From: Rhodococcus sp. X156
GTDB taxonomy: Bacteria; Actinomycetota; Actinomycetes; Mycobacteriales; Mycobacteriaceae
DNA length: 64,000 nucleotides
Assembly (NCBI RefSeq): GCF_004006015.1
Contig: NZ_CP034766.1
Coordinates: forward strand, 2,203,001 to 2,267,000
Direction: 5' to 3'
Numbering within the stretch: the first letter of the stretch is position 1; every line of letters begins with the position of its first letter. The notes below the pieces were generated by a model. The model searched no databases and was not told where the DNA came from. It saw only the letters and a list, made by a program, of their open reading frames with translations. Made by a program: the position numbers and the translations under genes. Below, piece after piece: positions 53,348 to 61,879 of the stretch.

Positions 53348-54580
53348 GTGCTGGCGCTCGCGCTGCTGGCGGTGGTGCTGGTGTTCACCGTGGCCGCCCC
53401 ACACCGGTGGCCGGAGGCGGTGGCGGCCGTGCCCGCCGCGGTGCTCACCGTGGCGGTGGGCGCGCTGTCCCCGGCCCAGGCCTGGGAGCAGGTGCGCGAG
53501 CTCGGCCCCACCGTCGGCTTCCTGGCGGCGGTGCTGGTGCTGGCGCACCTGGCCGACGTGCACGGAGTGTTCCGCTGGGTCGGCGCGCTGCTGGCCGGCG
53601 GGGCCCGCGGGCAGCCGCGGCGGCTGCTGAGCCTGGTGTTCGTGGCCGCCTCGCTCACCACCGCGGTGCTCAGCCTGGACGCCACCGTGGTGCTGCTGAC
53701 CCCGGCGGTGCTGGCCACCACGCTCCGGCTGCGGGTGCCGGCCCGTCCGCACGTCTACGCCACCGCGCACCTGGCCAACTCCGCGTCGCTGCTGCTGCCG
53801 GTCTCCAACCTCACCAACCTGCTGGCCTTCTCCGCCAGCGGGCTCAGCTTCCTGGGCTTCGCGGCGCTGATGGCGTTGCCGTGGCTGGTGGTGGTGGCCC
53901 TGGAGCTGGTGCTGTTCCGGCTGTTCTTCGCTGCTGATCTCCGTCCGCGCCCTGCCCTCGAGCTCCCCGTGGAGCCGGCCCCCACCCCGCGGCTCGCCCT
54001 GGTGGTGCTCGCGCTCACCCTCGTCGGGTTCGCGGTGTCCGGGCTGGTCGGGGTGGGGCCGGGGTGGGTGGCGGCGGTGGGCGCTGCGGTCCTGGCGGTG
54101 CCCGCGCTGGCGAACCGCAGCACCTCCGCGCCCCGGCTGGTGCGCGAGGCTGCGCCGTTGTTTTGCCTGTTCGTGCTGGCCCTGGGGGTGGTGGTGGGCG
54201 GGGTGACCGCTGGCGGGCTCGGGGAGCTGGTGGGCGAGCTGGTGCCAGAACACCCCACGCTGCTGGCCCTGCTGGGCACTGCGGTGCTGGCCGCAGTGGC
54301 GGCCAACGTGGTGAACAACCTGCCCGCCACGCTGCTGCTGCTGGCCGTGCTCGGAACCACCGCCGACCCGGGGCTGGTGCTGGCGGTGCTGCTGGGGGTG
54401 AACATCGGCCCCAACCTCACCTACGTGGGCTCGCTGGCCACCCTGCTGTGGCGGCGGGTGCTGCGCAGCCGCGGGGTGGCGCCGTCGCTGCGCACGTTCA
54501 CCGTGCTGGGCCTTCTCACCGTGCCGCTCACGCTGCCCGCGGCCGTCCTCGCGCTGTGGCTGGGCCTGCAGCTGCGGTGA
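53348..54580 (+). CDS. ArsB/NhaD-type permease (IT superfamily)
   Basis: 410-aa membrane protein with about eleven helices. SLDATVVLLTPAVLATT and ANSASLLLPVSNLTNLLAFS in the first half and ANVVNNLPATLLLLAVLG and GVNIGPNLTYVGSLATLLWRR in the second are the paired hairpin motifs of arsenite (ArsB) and related ion transporters. No arsenic genes (arsC, arsR) are nearby, so arsenite export should not be assumed. GTG start at 53348, 2 nt after the TSUP stop. Two adjacent anion-type transporters suggest a shared detoxification task (inference). Confidence 0.85.
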   Translation: MLALALLAVVLVFTVAAPHRWPEAVAAVPAAVLTVAVGALSPAQAWEQVRELGPTVGFLAAVLVLAHLADVHGVFRWVGALLAGGARGQPRRLLSLVFVAASLTTAVLSLDATVVLLTPAVLATTLRLRVPARPHVYATAHLANSASLLLPVSNLTNLLAFSASGLSFLGFAALMALPWLVVVALELVLFRLFFAADLRPRPALELPVEPAPTPRLALVVLALTLVGFAVSGLVGVGPGWVAAVGAAVLAVPALANRSTSAPRLVREAAPLFCLFVLALGVVVGGVTAGGLGELVGELVPEHPTLLALLGTAVLAAVAANVVNNLPATLLLLAVLGTTADPGLVLAVLLGVNIGPNLTYVGSLATLLWRRVLRSRGVAPSLRTFTVLGLLTVPLTLPAAVLALWLGLQLR

Positions 54581-54589
54581 GGGCTCGAC

Positions 54590-55696
54590 TCAGCTGGTGG
54601 GAGCGTTGACCAGCCGCACGCTGCTGCCGCCGTCGGGGTAGAACTCCGCGGTGCTCAGCGACGCCAGGTCCAGGTGCAGCCGGAACAGCAGCGACGGGCC
54701 GCAGTCCAGGGCCAGGCGCAGCAGCGTCTTGATCGGCGTGACGTGGCTGACCACCAGCAGGGTGGCCCCGGGGTGCGCGGCCACCAGCTCGTCGCGCGCC
54801 GCCTGCACCCGCTGGTGCACCTCGTCGAAGCTCTCCCCGCCGGGAGGAGCCACCGAGGTGTCCCCCAGCCAGCGGCGGTGCAGCTCGGGGTCGCGCTCGG
54901 CGGCCTCGCGGAAGGTCAGCCCCTCCCACTCGCCGAAGTCGGTCTCGGTCAGGCCCTCGTGCACGGTGACGTCCAGACCCAGCTCCTGCGCCGCGGCGGC
55001 GGCGGTCTGGCGGGCACGCCCCAGCGGGGAGGACACCACGGCGGTGATCCCCCCGAGGCCGGCTACGTGCTTGGCTGCGGCGGCGGCCTGCTCGCGGCCC
55101 ACCGCGGTCAGCTCGGGGTTGCCGCGCCCGGAGTAGCGCCGGTCCACCGACAGTGCCGTCTGCCCGTGGCGCAGCAGCAGCAGCCGGGTGGGCGTGCCCA
55201 CGGCGCCGGTCCAGCCGGGAGACGCGGGCTTGGCTGCGGCGACCGGGGTTACGGCCGCGGACGTGGCTGCCGGTGCGATCCCGGCCGCGGCGTCCATGGC
55301 CTGGTTGGCCAACCGGTCGGCGTGGGAGTTCTGGGCCCGCGGGATCCAGGTGAAGCCCACCCGGGAGAGCTGCGCCACCAGCTCCTTGGCCTCAGCGGCC
55401 AGCGGGATCATGTCCGGGTGCTTGATCTTCCAGCGCCCGGACATCTGCTCCACCACCAGCTTGGAGTCCATCCGCACGTCCACCTCGTGGGCACCGAGCT
55501 CGATGGCGGCCTGCAGCCCCGCGATGAGCCCGCGGTACTCCGCGACGTTGTTGGTGGTGCGCCCCAGCGCCTCCTTGCGCTCGGCCAGCACCGTGCGCGC
55601 ACCGTCAGCGCTGAGCACCACCGCGCCGTAGCCGGCGGGCCCGGGGTTGCCCCGCGAGCCTCCGTCGGCCTCCACCAGCACGTGGGCCAAGCTCAC
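54590..55696 (-). CDS. Bifunctional RNase HI / acid phosphatase (Rv2228c-like)
   Basis: 368-aa fusion. The N-terminal RNase H domain (1-130) starts HVLVEADGGSRGNPGPAGYG and has NNVAEYRGLIAGL and the later MDSKLVVEQMSG with the catalytic Asp/Glu set. A linker of Ala/Thr/Pro follows. The C-terminal histidine phosphatase begins LLLLRHGQTALSVDRRYSG, with the second His in VVSHVTPIK; it is CobC-like, consistent with a role in alpha-ribazole phosphate removal. M. tuberculosis Rv2228c (364 aa) has the same architecture and both activities. The GTG at 55696 overlaps the zinc-ribbon gene stop by 4 nt. Confidence 0.95.
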   Translation of the reverse strand: MSLAHVLVEADGGSRGNPGPAGYGAVVLSADGARTVLAERKEALGRTTNNVAEYRGLIAGLQAAIELGAHEVDVRMDSKLVVEQMSGRWKIKHPDMIPLAAEAKELVAQLSRVGFTWIPRAQNSHADRLANQAMDAAAGIAPAATSAAVTPVAAAKPASPGWTGAVGTPTRLLLLRHGQTALSVDRRYSGRGNPELTAVGREQAAAAAKHVAGLGGITAVVSSPLGRARQTAAAAAQELGLDVTVHEGLTETDFGEWEGLTFREAAERDPELHRRWLGDTSVAPPGGESFDEVHQRVQAARDELVAAHPGATLLVVSHVTPIKTLLRLALDCGPSLLFRLHLDLASLSTAEFYPDGGSSVRLVNAPTS

Positions 55697-56430
55697 AGAC
55701 CGGACTCCTTGGTGCGCACCAGGATGGCGCCGCACTCCTCGCAGCGCAGCACCAGCTCGGGCGGGGCAGCGGCGAAGCGAGCCATCACGCTGCGGTCCAG
55801 CTCCATCCGGCAGGCACCGCAACGGCGGGCCTGCAGCAGGGCCGCACCGGCACCGCGGGAGGCGCGCTGGCGCTCGTAGACGGTGAGCAGCTCGGCCGGG
55901 AAGCGGGGCAGCTGCTGGGCGCGCTGCTCGATGCAGCGCCTCTCGGCGGTGTCCAGGTCGGCCAGCGCCTCGTCGCGCTGGCGGGCGGCCTCGTTCAGCT
56001 CGTCCTCGACCTTGCTCAGCTGCGCGCCGGCGTGCTCGTGGTCGGCGGCGCTGGCCTCGCGCTGCTCCATCACCTCGAGCAGCTCGTCCTCCAGGATCCC
56101 CTGCCGGCGGGTGAGGGTCTCCAGCTCGTGCTGCAGCTCGGTCATCTGCTTGGGGGTGACGGTGCCGCCCTCGAGGAGCTTGCGGTCGCGGTCCTCGCGG
56201 CTGCGCACCGCCTCCACCTCGCGCTCGAGCTTGCGGATGTCGCGGTCGAGGTCTTCCACCTGCATCTGCACGGCCACGGCGGCGTCCTTGCGGGCCTGTC
56301 GCTCGGTCTCCAGACGCTCCACCTCCTGCGCCTCGGGCAGGGTGCGGCGCCGGTGGGTGATGCGCGCCAGCTCGGCGTCGGTCGCGGCCAAGTCCAGCAG
56401 CGTGCGCTGCACGGCGGGGTCGACGTTCAC
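55693..56430 (-). CDS. Coiled-coil zinc-ribbon protein (Rv2229c-like)
   Basis: 245-aa protein. Residues about 10-175 form a long charged coiled coil (many Glu/Arg heptads). The C-terminal zinc ribbon holds two CxxC pairs, CGACRMEL and CEECGAIL. No enzymatic motif. The family is conserved between the Nif3 and RNase H/phosphatase genes in Mycobacteriales. The 4-nt overlaps on both sides indicate translational coupling in one operon. Confidence 0.9.
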   Translation of the reverse strand: MNVDPAVQRTLLDLAATDAELARITHRRRTLPEAQEVERLETERQARKDAAVAVQMQVEDLDRDIRKLEREVEAVRSREDRDRKLLEGGTVTPKQMTELQHELETLTRRQGILEDELLEVMEQREASAADHEHAGAQLSKVEDELNEAARQRDEALADLDTAERRCIEQRAQQLPRFPAELLTVYERQRASRGAGAALLQARRCGACRMELDRSVMARFAAAPPELVLRCEECGAILVRTKESGL

Positions 56431-57602
56431 TCGATGGGCTCCAATGTGTTGGTGTGTCCGGTGCCGCAGCCCACGGTCCAGGGGTCGGTGCGCAGCTGCG
56501 ACACGCGCGTGCTCACCCTATCCCCGAACGCGGCCTGCACCACGCCCTGCGCCTGTGCGCACCACGGCTGCTCGCTGGCCCAGTGCGCCACGTCCACCAG
56601 GGCCGGCCCGCCGGTGCGCAGGTGCTCGTCGGCGGGGTGGTGGCGCAGGTCGGCGGTGAGGAACACGTCCGCCCCCAGCCGGGCCACGGTGCCCAGCAGG
56701 GAGTCGCCAGCGCCACCGCACACCGCCACCCGCTGCACCTGCCGATCGGGGTCGCCGGCAGCCCGCACGCCCCACACCGTGGCCGGCAGCGCGGCGGCGG
56801 CACGGGCGGTGAACTCCCGCAGCGTCTCGGCCTCGGCCAGCTCACCCAGGCGGCCCAGCCCCTGCGACGACGGCCGCGGCGCCACTTCCAGCACGTCGTA
56901 GGCCGGCTCCTCGTAGGGGTGGGCCCACACCAGGGACGCCACCACCTGCGCGCGCAGCCGCCGCGGGGCCACTACCTCGATGCGGGTCTCGGCCACCTCG
57001 GTCAGCTCCCCGACCTCGCCGATCGAGGGCAGCGAACCTCCGCCGGGCAGGAACTGCCCGGTGCCGGTGACGGAGAACGCCGCCCGGCTGTAGGCACCCA
57101 GCTCGCCGGCCCCGGCGGAGAACAGCGCCGCCTTGACCCGCTCCACGTCCGCCCCCTGCGGGACCATCGTGACGATCTTGTCCAGGGCCGGCTCGGGCTC
57201 GGCCTCCAGCGGACCCAGCACGCGCAGCCCCAGCCGCTCGGCGAGGGCGTCGGACACCCCGGGGTCGGCGGCGTCGGCGTTGGTGTGGGCGCTGAACAGC
57301 GCGCAGCCTCCGCGGATCAGCCGGGTCAGCAGCGCCCCCTTGGCGGTGTCGGCCCCCACGCCGGTCACTCCGCGCAGCAGCAGCGGGTGGTGCACCACCA
57401 GGGCCTGCGCACCCCACTCCAGCGCCTCGTCCACCACGGCCTCGGTGGCGTCGACGGCGAAGAGCACCCGGCCCACCGGGTCGGCGGGGTCGCCGCACAC
57501 CAGCCCGACGGCGTCCCAGTCCTGGGCCAGCTCCGGCGGGTAGGCGGCGTCCAGGGTGGCCACCAGGTCAGCCACCCGCACGCCGTTGTCTGCTGCGCTC
57601 AT
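56427..57602 (-). CDS. Nif3-like dinuclear metal centre protein
   Basis: 391-aa member of the NIF3/DUF34 family (GTP cyclohydrolase I type 2 homologues), a hexameric toroid. The metal ligands appear as VVHHPLLLRGV (His-His) and FSAHTNADAADPG, with a late HWASEQPW His. An inserted PII-like middle domain (about 130-240) accounts for the extra length over short Nif3 proteins. Biochemical function is not settled. It overlaps cobC and the zinc-ribbon gene by 4 nt each. Confidence 0.92.
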   Translation of the reverse strand: MSAADNGVRVADLVATLDAAYPPELAQDWDAVGLVCGDPADPVGRVLFAVDATEAVVDEALEWGAQALVVHHPLLLRGVTGVGADTAKGALLTRLIRGGCALFSAHTNADAADPGVSDALAERLGLRVLGPLEAEPEPALDKIVTMVPQGADVERVKAALFSAGAGELGAYSRAAFSVTGTGQFLPGGGSLPSIGEVGELTEVAETRIEVVAPRRLRAQVVASLVWAHPYEEPAYDVLEVAPRPSSQGLGRLGELAEAETLREFTARAAAALPATVWGVRAAGDPDRQVQRVAVCGGAGDSLLGTVARLGADVFLTADLRHHPADEHLRTGGPALVDVAHWASEQPWCAQAQGVVQAAFGDRVSTRVSQLRTDPWTVGCGTGHTNTLEPIE

Positions 57603-58651
57603 CGGAGCACCTCCGTCATCGTCTCGGTCAGCCGGTGGGCGTCTGCGCTGCTGCGCACCGCCACCCGCAGGTAGTCAGGTCCCAGCCCGGGGAAGGTGTC
57701 GCCGCGGCGCACCGCGATGCCGCGGGTGCGCAGCTCGCGGCGCACCCGCTCGCCGTCGGGCACGCGCAGCAGCAGGAACGGTCCCTGCGCGGGCCCGCAC
57801 AGCCACGGCGCCAGCAGGGCCGCCATCTCGGCGCGCTCGACGGCGATCGCCTCCGCCTCCCGCTGCGTCCACGCCACGGCGTCGGGCTCGCAGCAGGCGC
57901 GAATGGCCTCCAGCTGCAGAGTGCCCAGCGGCCAGTGTGGACGTCCGCGCGCCAGCCGGGGCAACAGGTCGGGCGGGCCCAGCACGTAGCCGGCGCGCAG
58001 CCCGGCCAGCGCCCAGGTCTTGGTGAGGCTGCGCAGCACCAGCACGTCCGGCAGCCGCTGGCCGGCCAGGCTCTGCGGCTCACCGGGCACCGCGTCGGCG
58101 AAGGCCTCGTCCACCACCACCACCCGGTTCGCGCGGCGCAGGCCCAGCACCTGCTCGGCGGGGTGCAGCACCGAGGTGGGGTTGGTGGGGTTGCCCAGCA
58201 CCACCAGATCGGCCTCCGCGGGCACCGCCGCGCCGGCCAGCTGCCACGGCGGGGCCAGCACCACGCGCTGCACGGGCACGTCGGCCTCCCGCAGCGCCAG
58301 CTCGGGCTCGGTGAAGGAGGGGTGCACCACGGCGGCCAGGCGCGGGCGCAGCCGCGGCAGCAGCGCGAAGCCCTCGGCCGCACCGGCCAGCAGCAGCACC
58401 TCGTCGGGGCGGCGGCCGTGCCGGGCGGCGACCTGCTCGCGGGTGGCCAGCTCCTCGGCCGCACTGGGGTACGCACCCAGGTCGTCCAGGCGGGCGGCGA
58501 GGCGCTCGCGCAGCCACGCCGGCGGCGCCGTGCCCCGGACGTTCACCGCGAAGTCCAGCAGACCCGGCTCGGCGTCGACGTCGCCGTGGTGGCGCAGGGC
58601 CCGGTAGTCCAGTGCTGTGCAGTCCGGCCCAGTGGTGTCCTCCACGGCCAC
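57599..58651 (-). CDS. cobC: Threonine-phosphate decarboxylase-like aminotransferase CobC
   Basis: 350-aa fold-type I PLP enzyme related to histidinol-phosphate aminotransferase. The PLP Lys is in LRSLTKTWALAGLRAGY (about 208-224); earlier signatures are LDFAVNVRG and VVLGNPTNPTSVLH, and a final Arg in YLRVAVRS. In cobalamin synthesis it provides (R)-1-aminopropan-2-ol phosphate for the nucleotide loop, and cobD nearby uses that product. It corresponds to Rv2231c. GTG start at 58651, first gene of the cobC-Nif3-ribbon-RNase H operon. Confidence 0.88.
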   Translation of the reverse strand: MAVEDTTGPDCTALDYRALRHHGDVDAEPGLLDFAVNVRGTAPPAWLRERLAARLDDLGAYPSAAEELATREQVAARHGRRPDEVLLLAGAAEGFALLPRLRPRLAAVVHPSFTEPELALREADVPVQRVVLAPPWQLAGAAVPAEADLVVLGNPTNPTSVLHPAEQVLGLRRANRVVVVDEAFADAVPGEPQSLAGQRLPDVLVLRSLTKTWALAGLRAGYVLGPPDLLPRLARGRPHWPLGTLQLEAIRACCEPDAVAWTQREAEAIAVERAEMAALLAPWLCGPAQGPFLLLRVPDGERVRRELRTRGIAVRRGDTFPGLGPDYLRVAVRSSADAHRLTETMTEVLR

Positions 58652-58741
58652 GACCCTACGGCCCGCCCTCGCCTGCCTGACGTGCCAGGGACCACACCTG
58701 GCGGAGGCGGCGCCCGGGCCACCGTGGCCTACCGTGGAACC

Positions 58742-59599
58742 GTGCGCCGACTGCGAACTCTGCTCAAACCGGGCTGGCTGGCCCTGGCCGTGGTGGTCGC
58801 CGGGTTCGCCTACATGTGCTTCACCGTGCTGGCGCCGTGGCAGCTGGACAAGAACTCCAGCACCGAGCAGCGCAACGACCAGATCAACGCCTCCTTCTCC
58901 GCCGAGCCGGTGGAGCTGGCCGAGGTGGTGCCGGGCACCGAGGCGCCGGAGAGCACCGACGAGTGGCGTCGCGTCACGGTCACCGGCGCCTACCTGACCG
59001 ACGACCAGGTGCTCGCCCGCCTGCGCTCGGTGCTGGGCCAGCCCGCCTACGAGGTGCTCACCCCGTTCCGGGTCACCGAGGGCGTGCTGACCAACCAGGT
59101 GGTGCTGGTCAACCGCGGCTTCGTCCGCCCGATCCAGGGCACCCAGCCCCCGGCCATCACCGCCCCGCCGAGCGAGACCGTGAGGCTGGAGGCGCGCATC
59201 CGCCTGGACGAGCGCCCGCAGCCGCGACCGAGCTTCGACGACGGCGGAGTGCGGCAGATTTACGGCGTCAACGCCGGCCAGGTGGGCGAGGTGACCGGGC
59301 TGACCGTTCGCCCGGGCTACCTGCAGCTGGGCGACAACCAGCCCGGGGTCCTCGAGGCGCTGCCGCTGCCCCAGCTGGACGCGGGACCCTACCTGTCCTA
59401 CGGCCTGCAGTGGATCGCGTTCGGCATCATGGCGCCGCTGGGCCTGGGCTACTTCGTGTGGGCCGAGCTCCGCGAGCGGCGGGACAACAAGCGGCGGATC
59501 GACCCCGCTGCCACCCCCGAGCCGGAGCTCTCACCGCAGCCGCAGCCTGCCCCGGAGCCGGTCTCCACCCTGGCCGACCGCTACGGCAAGCGCCGCTGA
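58742..59599 (+). CDS. SURF1-family cytochrome oxidase assembly protein
   Basis: 285-aa inner-membrane protein with helices at about 10-30 and 220-240 flanking a large extracytoplasmic domain. WQLDKNSSTEQRN, EWRRVTVTGAYL, VLVNRGFVRP and LSYGLQWIAFG are SURF1 landmarks. It helps insert haem a into cytochrome c oxidase. The C-terminal tail is Pro-rich. The GTG at 58742 is the first start in front of the membrane helix. It corresponds to Rv2235 and ends 69 nt inside the convergent cobD frame. Confidence 0.92.
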   Translation: MRRLRTLLKPGWLALAVVVAGFAYMCFTVLAPWQLDKNSSTEQRNDQINASFSAEPVELAEVVPGTEAPESTDEWRRVTVTGAYLTDDQVLARLRSVLGQPAYEVLTPFRVTEGVLTNQVVLVNRGFVRPIQGTQPPAITAPPSETVRLEARIRLDERPQPRPSFDDGGVRQIYGVNAGQVGEVTGLTVRPGYLQLGDNQPGVLEALPLPQLDAGPYLSYGLQWIAFGIMAPLGLGYFVWAELRERRDNKRRIDPAATPEPELSPQPQPAPEPVSTLADRYGKRR

Positions 59600-60523
59600 G
59601 GCGAGCACCGCCCCACCCTGCACCAGCCGGGACAGCCGCACCGCCCGCCGCAGGTCCGCCACCGTCGGTGCCGCGCCGTGCCCCAGCAGCGGCCGCTGCT
59701 GCACCCCGTACGGGTAGGGCGTCGCCCCACCCAGCTGCACGCCCAGCGCGCCGGCGGCGGAGGCCTCCACCACCCCGGCGTTGGGGCTGGGGTGCGCTGC
59801 GCCGTCCCGACGCCACGCCCGCACCGCCTGCCGCGGTGAGCCGCCCACCAGCGGCGCGGCCGCCACGGTGAGCACCCCGGCCAGCCGAGCCGGAGCCAGG
59901 TTGAGCCCGTCGTCCAGCCGCGCCGCGGCCCACCCGAAGCGCTCGTAGCGCGGCGAGTGGTGCCCGATCATGGCGTCCAGGGTGTTGGCGGCGCGGTAGA
60001 CCAGCAGGCCGGGCACCCCAGCCAGCGCACCCCACACCAGCGGGGCCACCGTGGCGTCAGAGGTGTTCTCCGCCACCGACTCCACCGTGGCGCGGGCCAG
60101 GCCGGCGGCGTCCAGCGCCGAAGGGTCGCGCCCGCACAGGGAGGGCAGCCGCCGGCGGGCGGCGTCCAGGTCGTCGGCGGTCAGCTCGGTGGCCATGGCC
60201 GAGCCCTCCCGCAGCAGCGAGGTGCCACCCAGCACCGCCCAGGTGGCGGCGGCCGTGGCCAGCACGTGCCCCATCCCGCGCCGGGGCGCCAGCAGGCCCA
60301 GGCCCGCGGCGCCGGCCACCAGGACGCCGACGTGCAGCGCGCCGGCGGGGCGGGAGTCGCGGTAGGTCAGCCGCTCCAGGGCCGCGGCGGTGGAGCCGAA
60401 GCCGGCCACCGGGTGCCAGCGACGGGGGTCGCCGAGAGCACGGTCGAGGGCCAGGCCGAGCAGCAGACCGACCGCGCGGCGGCTGCCCGCGGTGGTGGAG
60501 ACGAGAGCGGGCACGGCCGACAC
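59531..60523 (-). CDS. cobD: Adenosylcobinamide-phosphate synthase CobD/CbiB
   Basis: 330-aa membrane enzyme attaching aminopropanol (phosphate) to adenosylcobyric acid. The start GLLLGLALDRALGDPRRWHPVAGFG and VESVAENTSDATVAPLVWGALAG are diagnostic; YRAANTLDAMIGHHSPRYERFGW follows. Four to five helices are predicted. It matches M. tuberculosis Rv2236c (313 aa) with a slightly longer C-terminus that overlaps the SURF1 gene tail-to-tail. GTG start at 60523. Confidence 0.94.
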   Translation of the reverse strand: MSAVPALVSTTAGSRRAVGLLLGLALDRALGDPRRWHPVAGFGSTAAALERLTYRDSRPAGALHVGVLVAGAAGLGLLAPRRGMGHVLATAAATWAVLGGTSLLREGSAMATELTADDLDAARRRLPSLCGRDPSALDAAGLARATVESVAENTSDATVAPLVWGALAGVPGLLVYRAANTLDAMIGHHSPRYERFGWAAARLDDGLNLAPARLAGVLTVAAAPLVGGSPRQAVRAWRRDGAAHPSPNAGVVEASAAGALGVQLGGATPYPYGVQQRPLLGHGAAPTVADLRRAVRLSRLVQGGAVLASAALAVAVGQGGDRLRGRLRLR

Positions 60524-60574
60524 GGTACCGACCCGGCGGGCACGCCCGCGTGGGGCGGCCCCGGAGGAACAACG

Positions 60575-60649
60575 TGGTGGGCGCGATAGGGATCGAACCT
60601 ACGACCGCCTGTGTGTAAGACAGGTGCTCTACCGCTGAGCTACACGCCC
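60575..60649 (-). tRNA. tRNA-Val (anticodon UAC)
   Basis: 75 nt including an encoded CCA. On the minus strand the acceptor GGGCGTG pairs with CGCGCCC, the D-arm is GCTCAGCGGTAGAGC, and the anticodon loop CTTACAC gives UAC (valine GUA codons) on a CCTGT/ACAGG stem. The T-arm has GGTTCGATCC. No island or integrase follows it. Confidence 0.96.
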
Positions 60650-60698
60650 GTGCACACCCCGGCCGGAGCCGCGGCGTGCAGTGATCAACTCTGAGCGC

Positions 60699-61163
60699 TC
60701 ACGCCGGCAGCGCTGCCAGCGCCTTGTCCCACGCGGACTGGTCGCGGGCCTCGCCGGGGCCGTTCATCTCAGCGAACCGGATGACGCCCTGCTTGTCGAT
60801 GACGAACGTGCCCCGGTTGGCGAAGCCGGTCGCGTCGTTGAACACGCCGTAGGCCTGGGCAACCTCGCCGTGCGGCCAGAAGTCGGCCAGCAGCGGGAAG
60901 GTGTAGCCCTGGTCGGCGGCCCAGACCTTCAGCGAGGGCGCGGAACCGACCGAGACGGCGAGCACGACGGTGTCGTCGTTCTGGAACTTGGGGAGGTCGT
61001 CGCGCACCTGGCAGAGCTCGCCCTGGCAGGTTCCCGTGAACGGCAGGGGGTAGAAGACCAGCAGGACGTTCTTGTCACCCCGGTAGGAGGACAGCGTCAC
61101 TTCCTGGTTGTTCTGGTCCTTGAGGGTGAAATCAGGTGCAGTCGTACCGACGTCGAGCGTCAT
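60699..61163 (-). CDS. ahpE: AhpE-like peroxiredoxin
   Basis: 154-aa thiol peroxidase reducing hydrogen peroxide, peroxynitrite and organic peroxides. VGTTAPDFTLKDQNNQEV and FYPLPFTGTCQGELCQVRD identify the AhpE/PrxQ branch; the peroxidatic Cys is C46. Unlike the one-Cys M. tuberculosis AhpE, there is a second Cys five residues later (C51), the position of the resolving Cys in 2-Cys PrxQ/Bcp enzymes. The ATG at 61163 gives the usual MTLDVG start. Position between tRNA-Val and the DUF3052 gene matches Rv2238c. Confidence 0.93.
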   Translation of the reverse strand: MTLDVGTTAPDFTLKDQNNQEVTLSSYRGDKNVLLVFYPLPFTGTCQGELCQVRDDLPKFQNDDTVVLAVSVGSAPSLKVWAADQGYTFPLLADFWPHGEVAQAYGVFNDATGFANRGTFVIDKQGVIRFAEMNGPGEARDQSAWDKALAALPA

Positions 61164-61303
61164 GGAAGTCCTCTCCGTACCGCGGAGCCGCCATGGTGCA
61201 GCGGCGTCCGGGCGCACCCTGCGCCCCGCAAAAGCCTAGCGGGACGGGCCGGAGACTCCACGCACGGCTGAGACTCCACCCGGTGGTCACCCGACCGGCA
61301 GGA

Positions 61304-61723
61304 TCAGCGCTTGGCCTTGGTCCGAGGCTGCACCAGACGGTTGGCGGTCCAGTCACCCAGGTTCATCGTCAGCGTCTGCGTCAACCCTGCGGTGGGCGCG
61401 GCCTCAGCGATCTCGCTCGGCTCGACGTGCCCGTTGACGCCGGTCTTGGGGCTCAGCACCCACACCACGCCGTCGTCGGCCAGCGGTCCGATGGCGTCCA
61501 CCAACGCGTCGACCAGGTCGCCGTCACCGTCCCGCCACCACAGCAGCGCCACGTCGATGACCTCGTCGGTGTCCTCGTCGACCAGCTCGCTGCCGGACTG
61601 CTGCTCCACGATCGCCCGCAGGGAATCGTCGGTGTCCTCGTCCCAGCCAATCTCCTGCACCACCATCCCGTGCACAATTCCGAGCTTCTCGGCGTCATTT
61701 CGGGAATCCCCCGCGGCGACCAC
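61304..61723 (-). CDS. DUF3052 protein (Rv2239c-like)
   Basis: 139-aa acidic cytosolic protein. KLGIVHGMVVQEIGWDEDTDD near the start and DVALLWWRDGDGDLVDALVDAIGPLADDGVVWVLSPK in the middle (cited by its parts VALLWWRDGDGDL and VVWVLSPKTG) are the family core; it ends in a basic tail. The GTG at 61723 follows AAGGAGG at 8-nt spacing. Function unknown; the family is strictly conserved beside aceE in Mycobacteriales. Confidence 0.9.
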   Translation of the reverse strand: MVAAGDSRNDAEKLGIVHGMVVQEIGWDEDTDDSLRAIVEQQSGSELVDEDTDEVIDVALLWWRDGDGDLVDALVDAIGPLADDGVVWVLSPKTGVNGHVEPSEIAEAAPTAGLTQTLTMNLGDWTANRLVQPRTKAKR

Positions 61724-61879
61724 GGTGCGGTCCTCCTTCAGTTGGTGCTCAGGAACGGCGGTCGCCGCACCTCGTGTCGTGTTGCTCGTGTCAGGTGAGC
61801 GAACAGGCTCAGGCCCCCAGACGCAAGCCGAGACAGGATATTGAGACAGCGCCCTCCACACCAGCACCCGGGGCACGAC

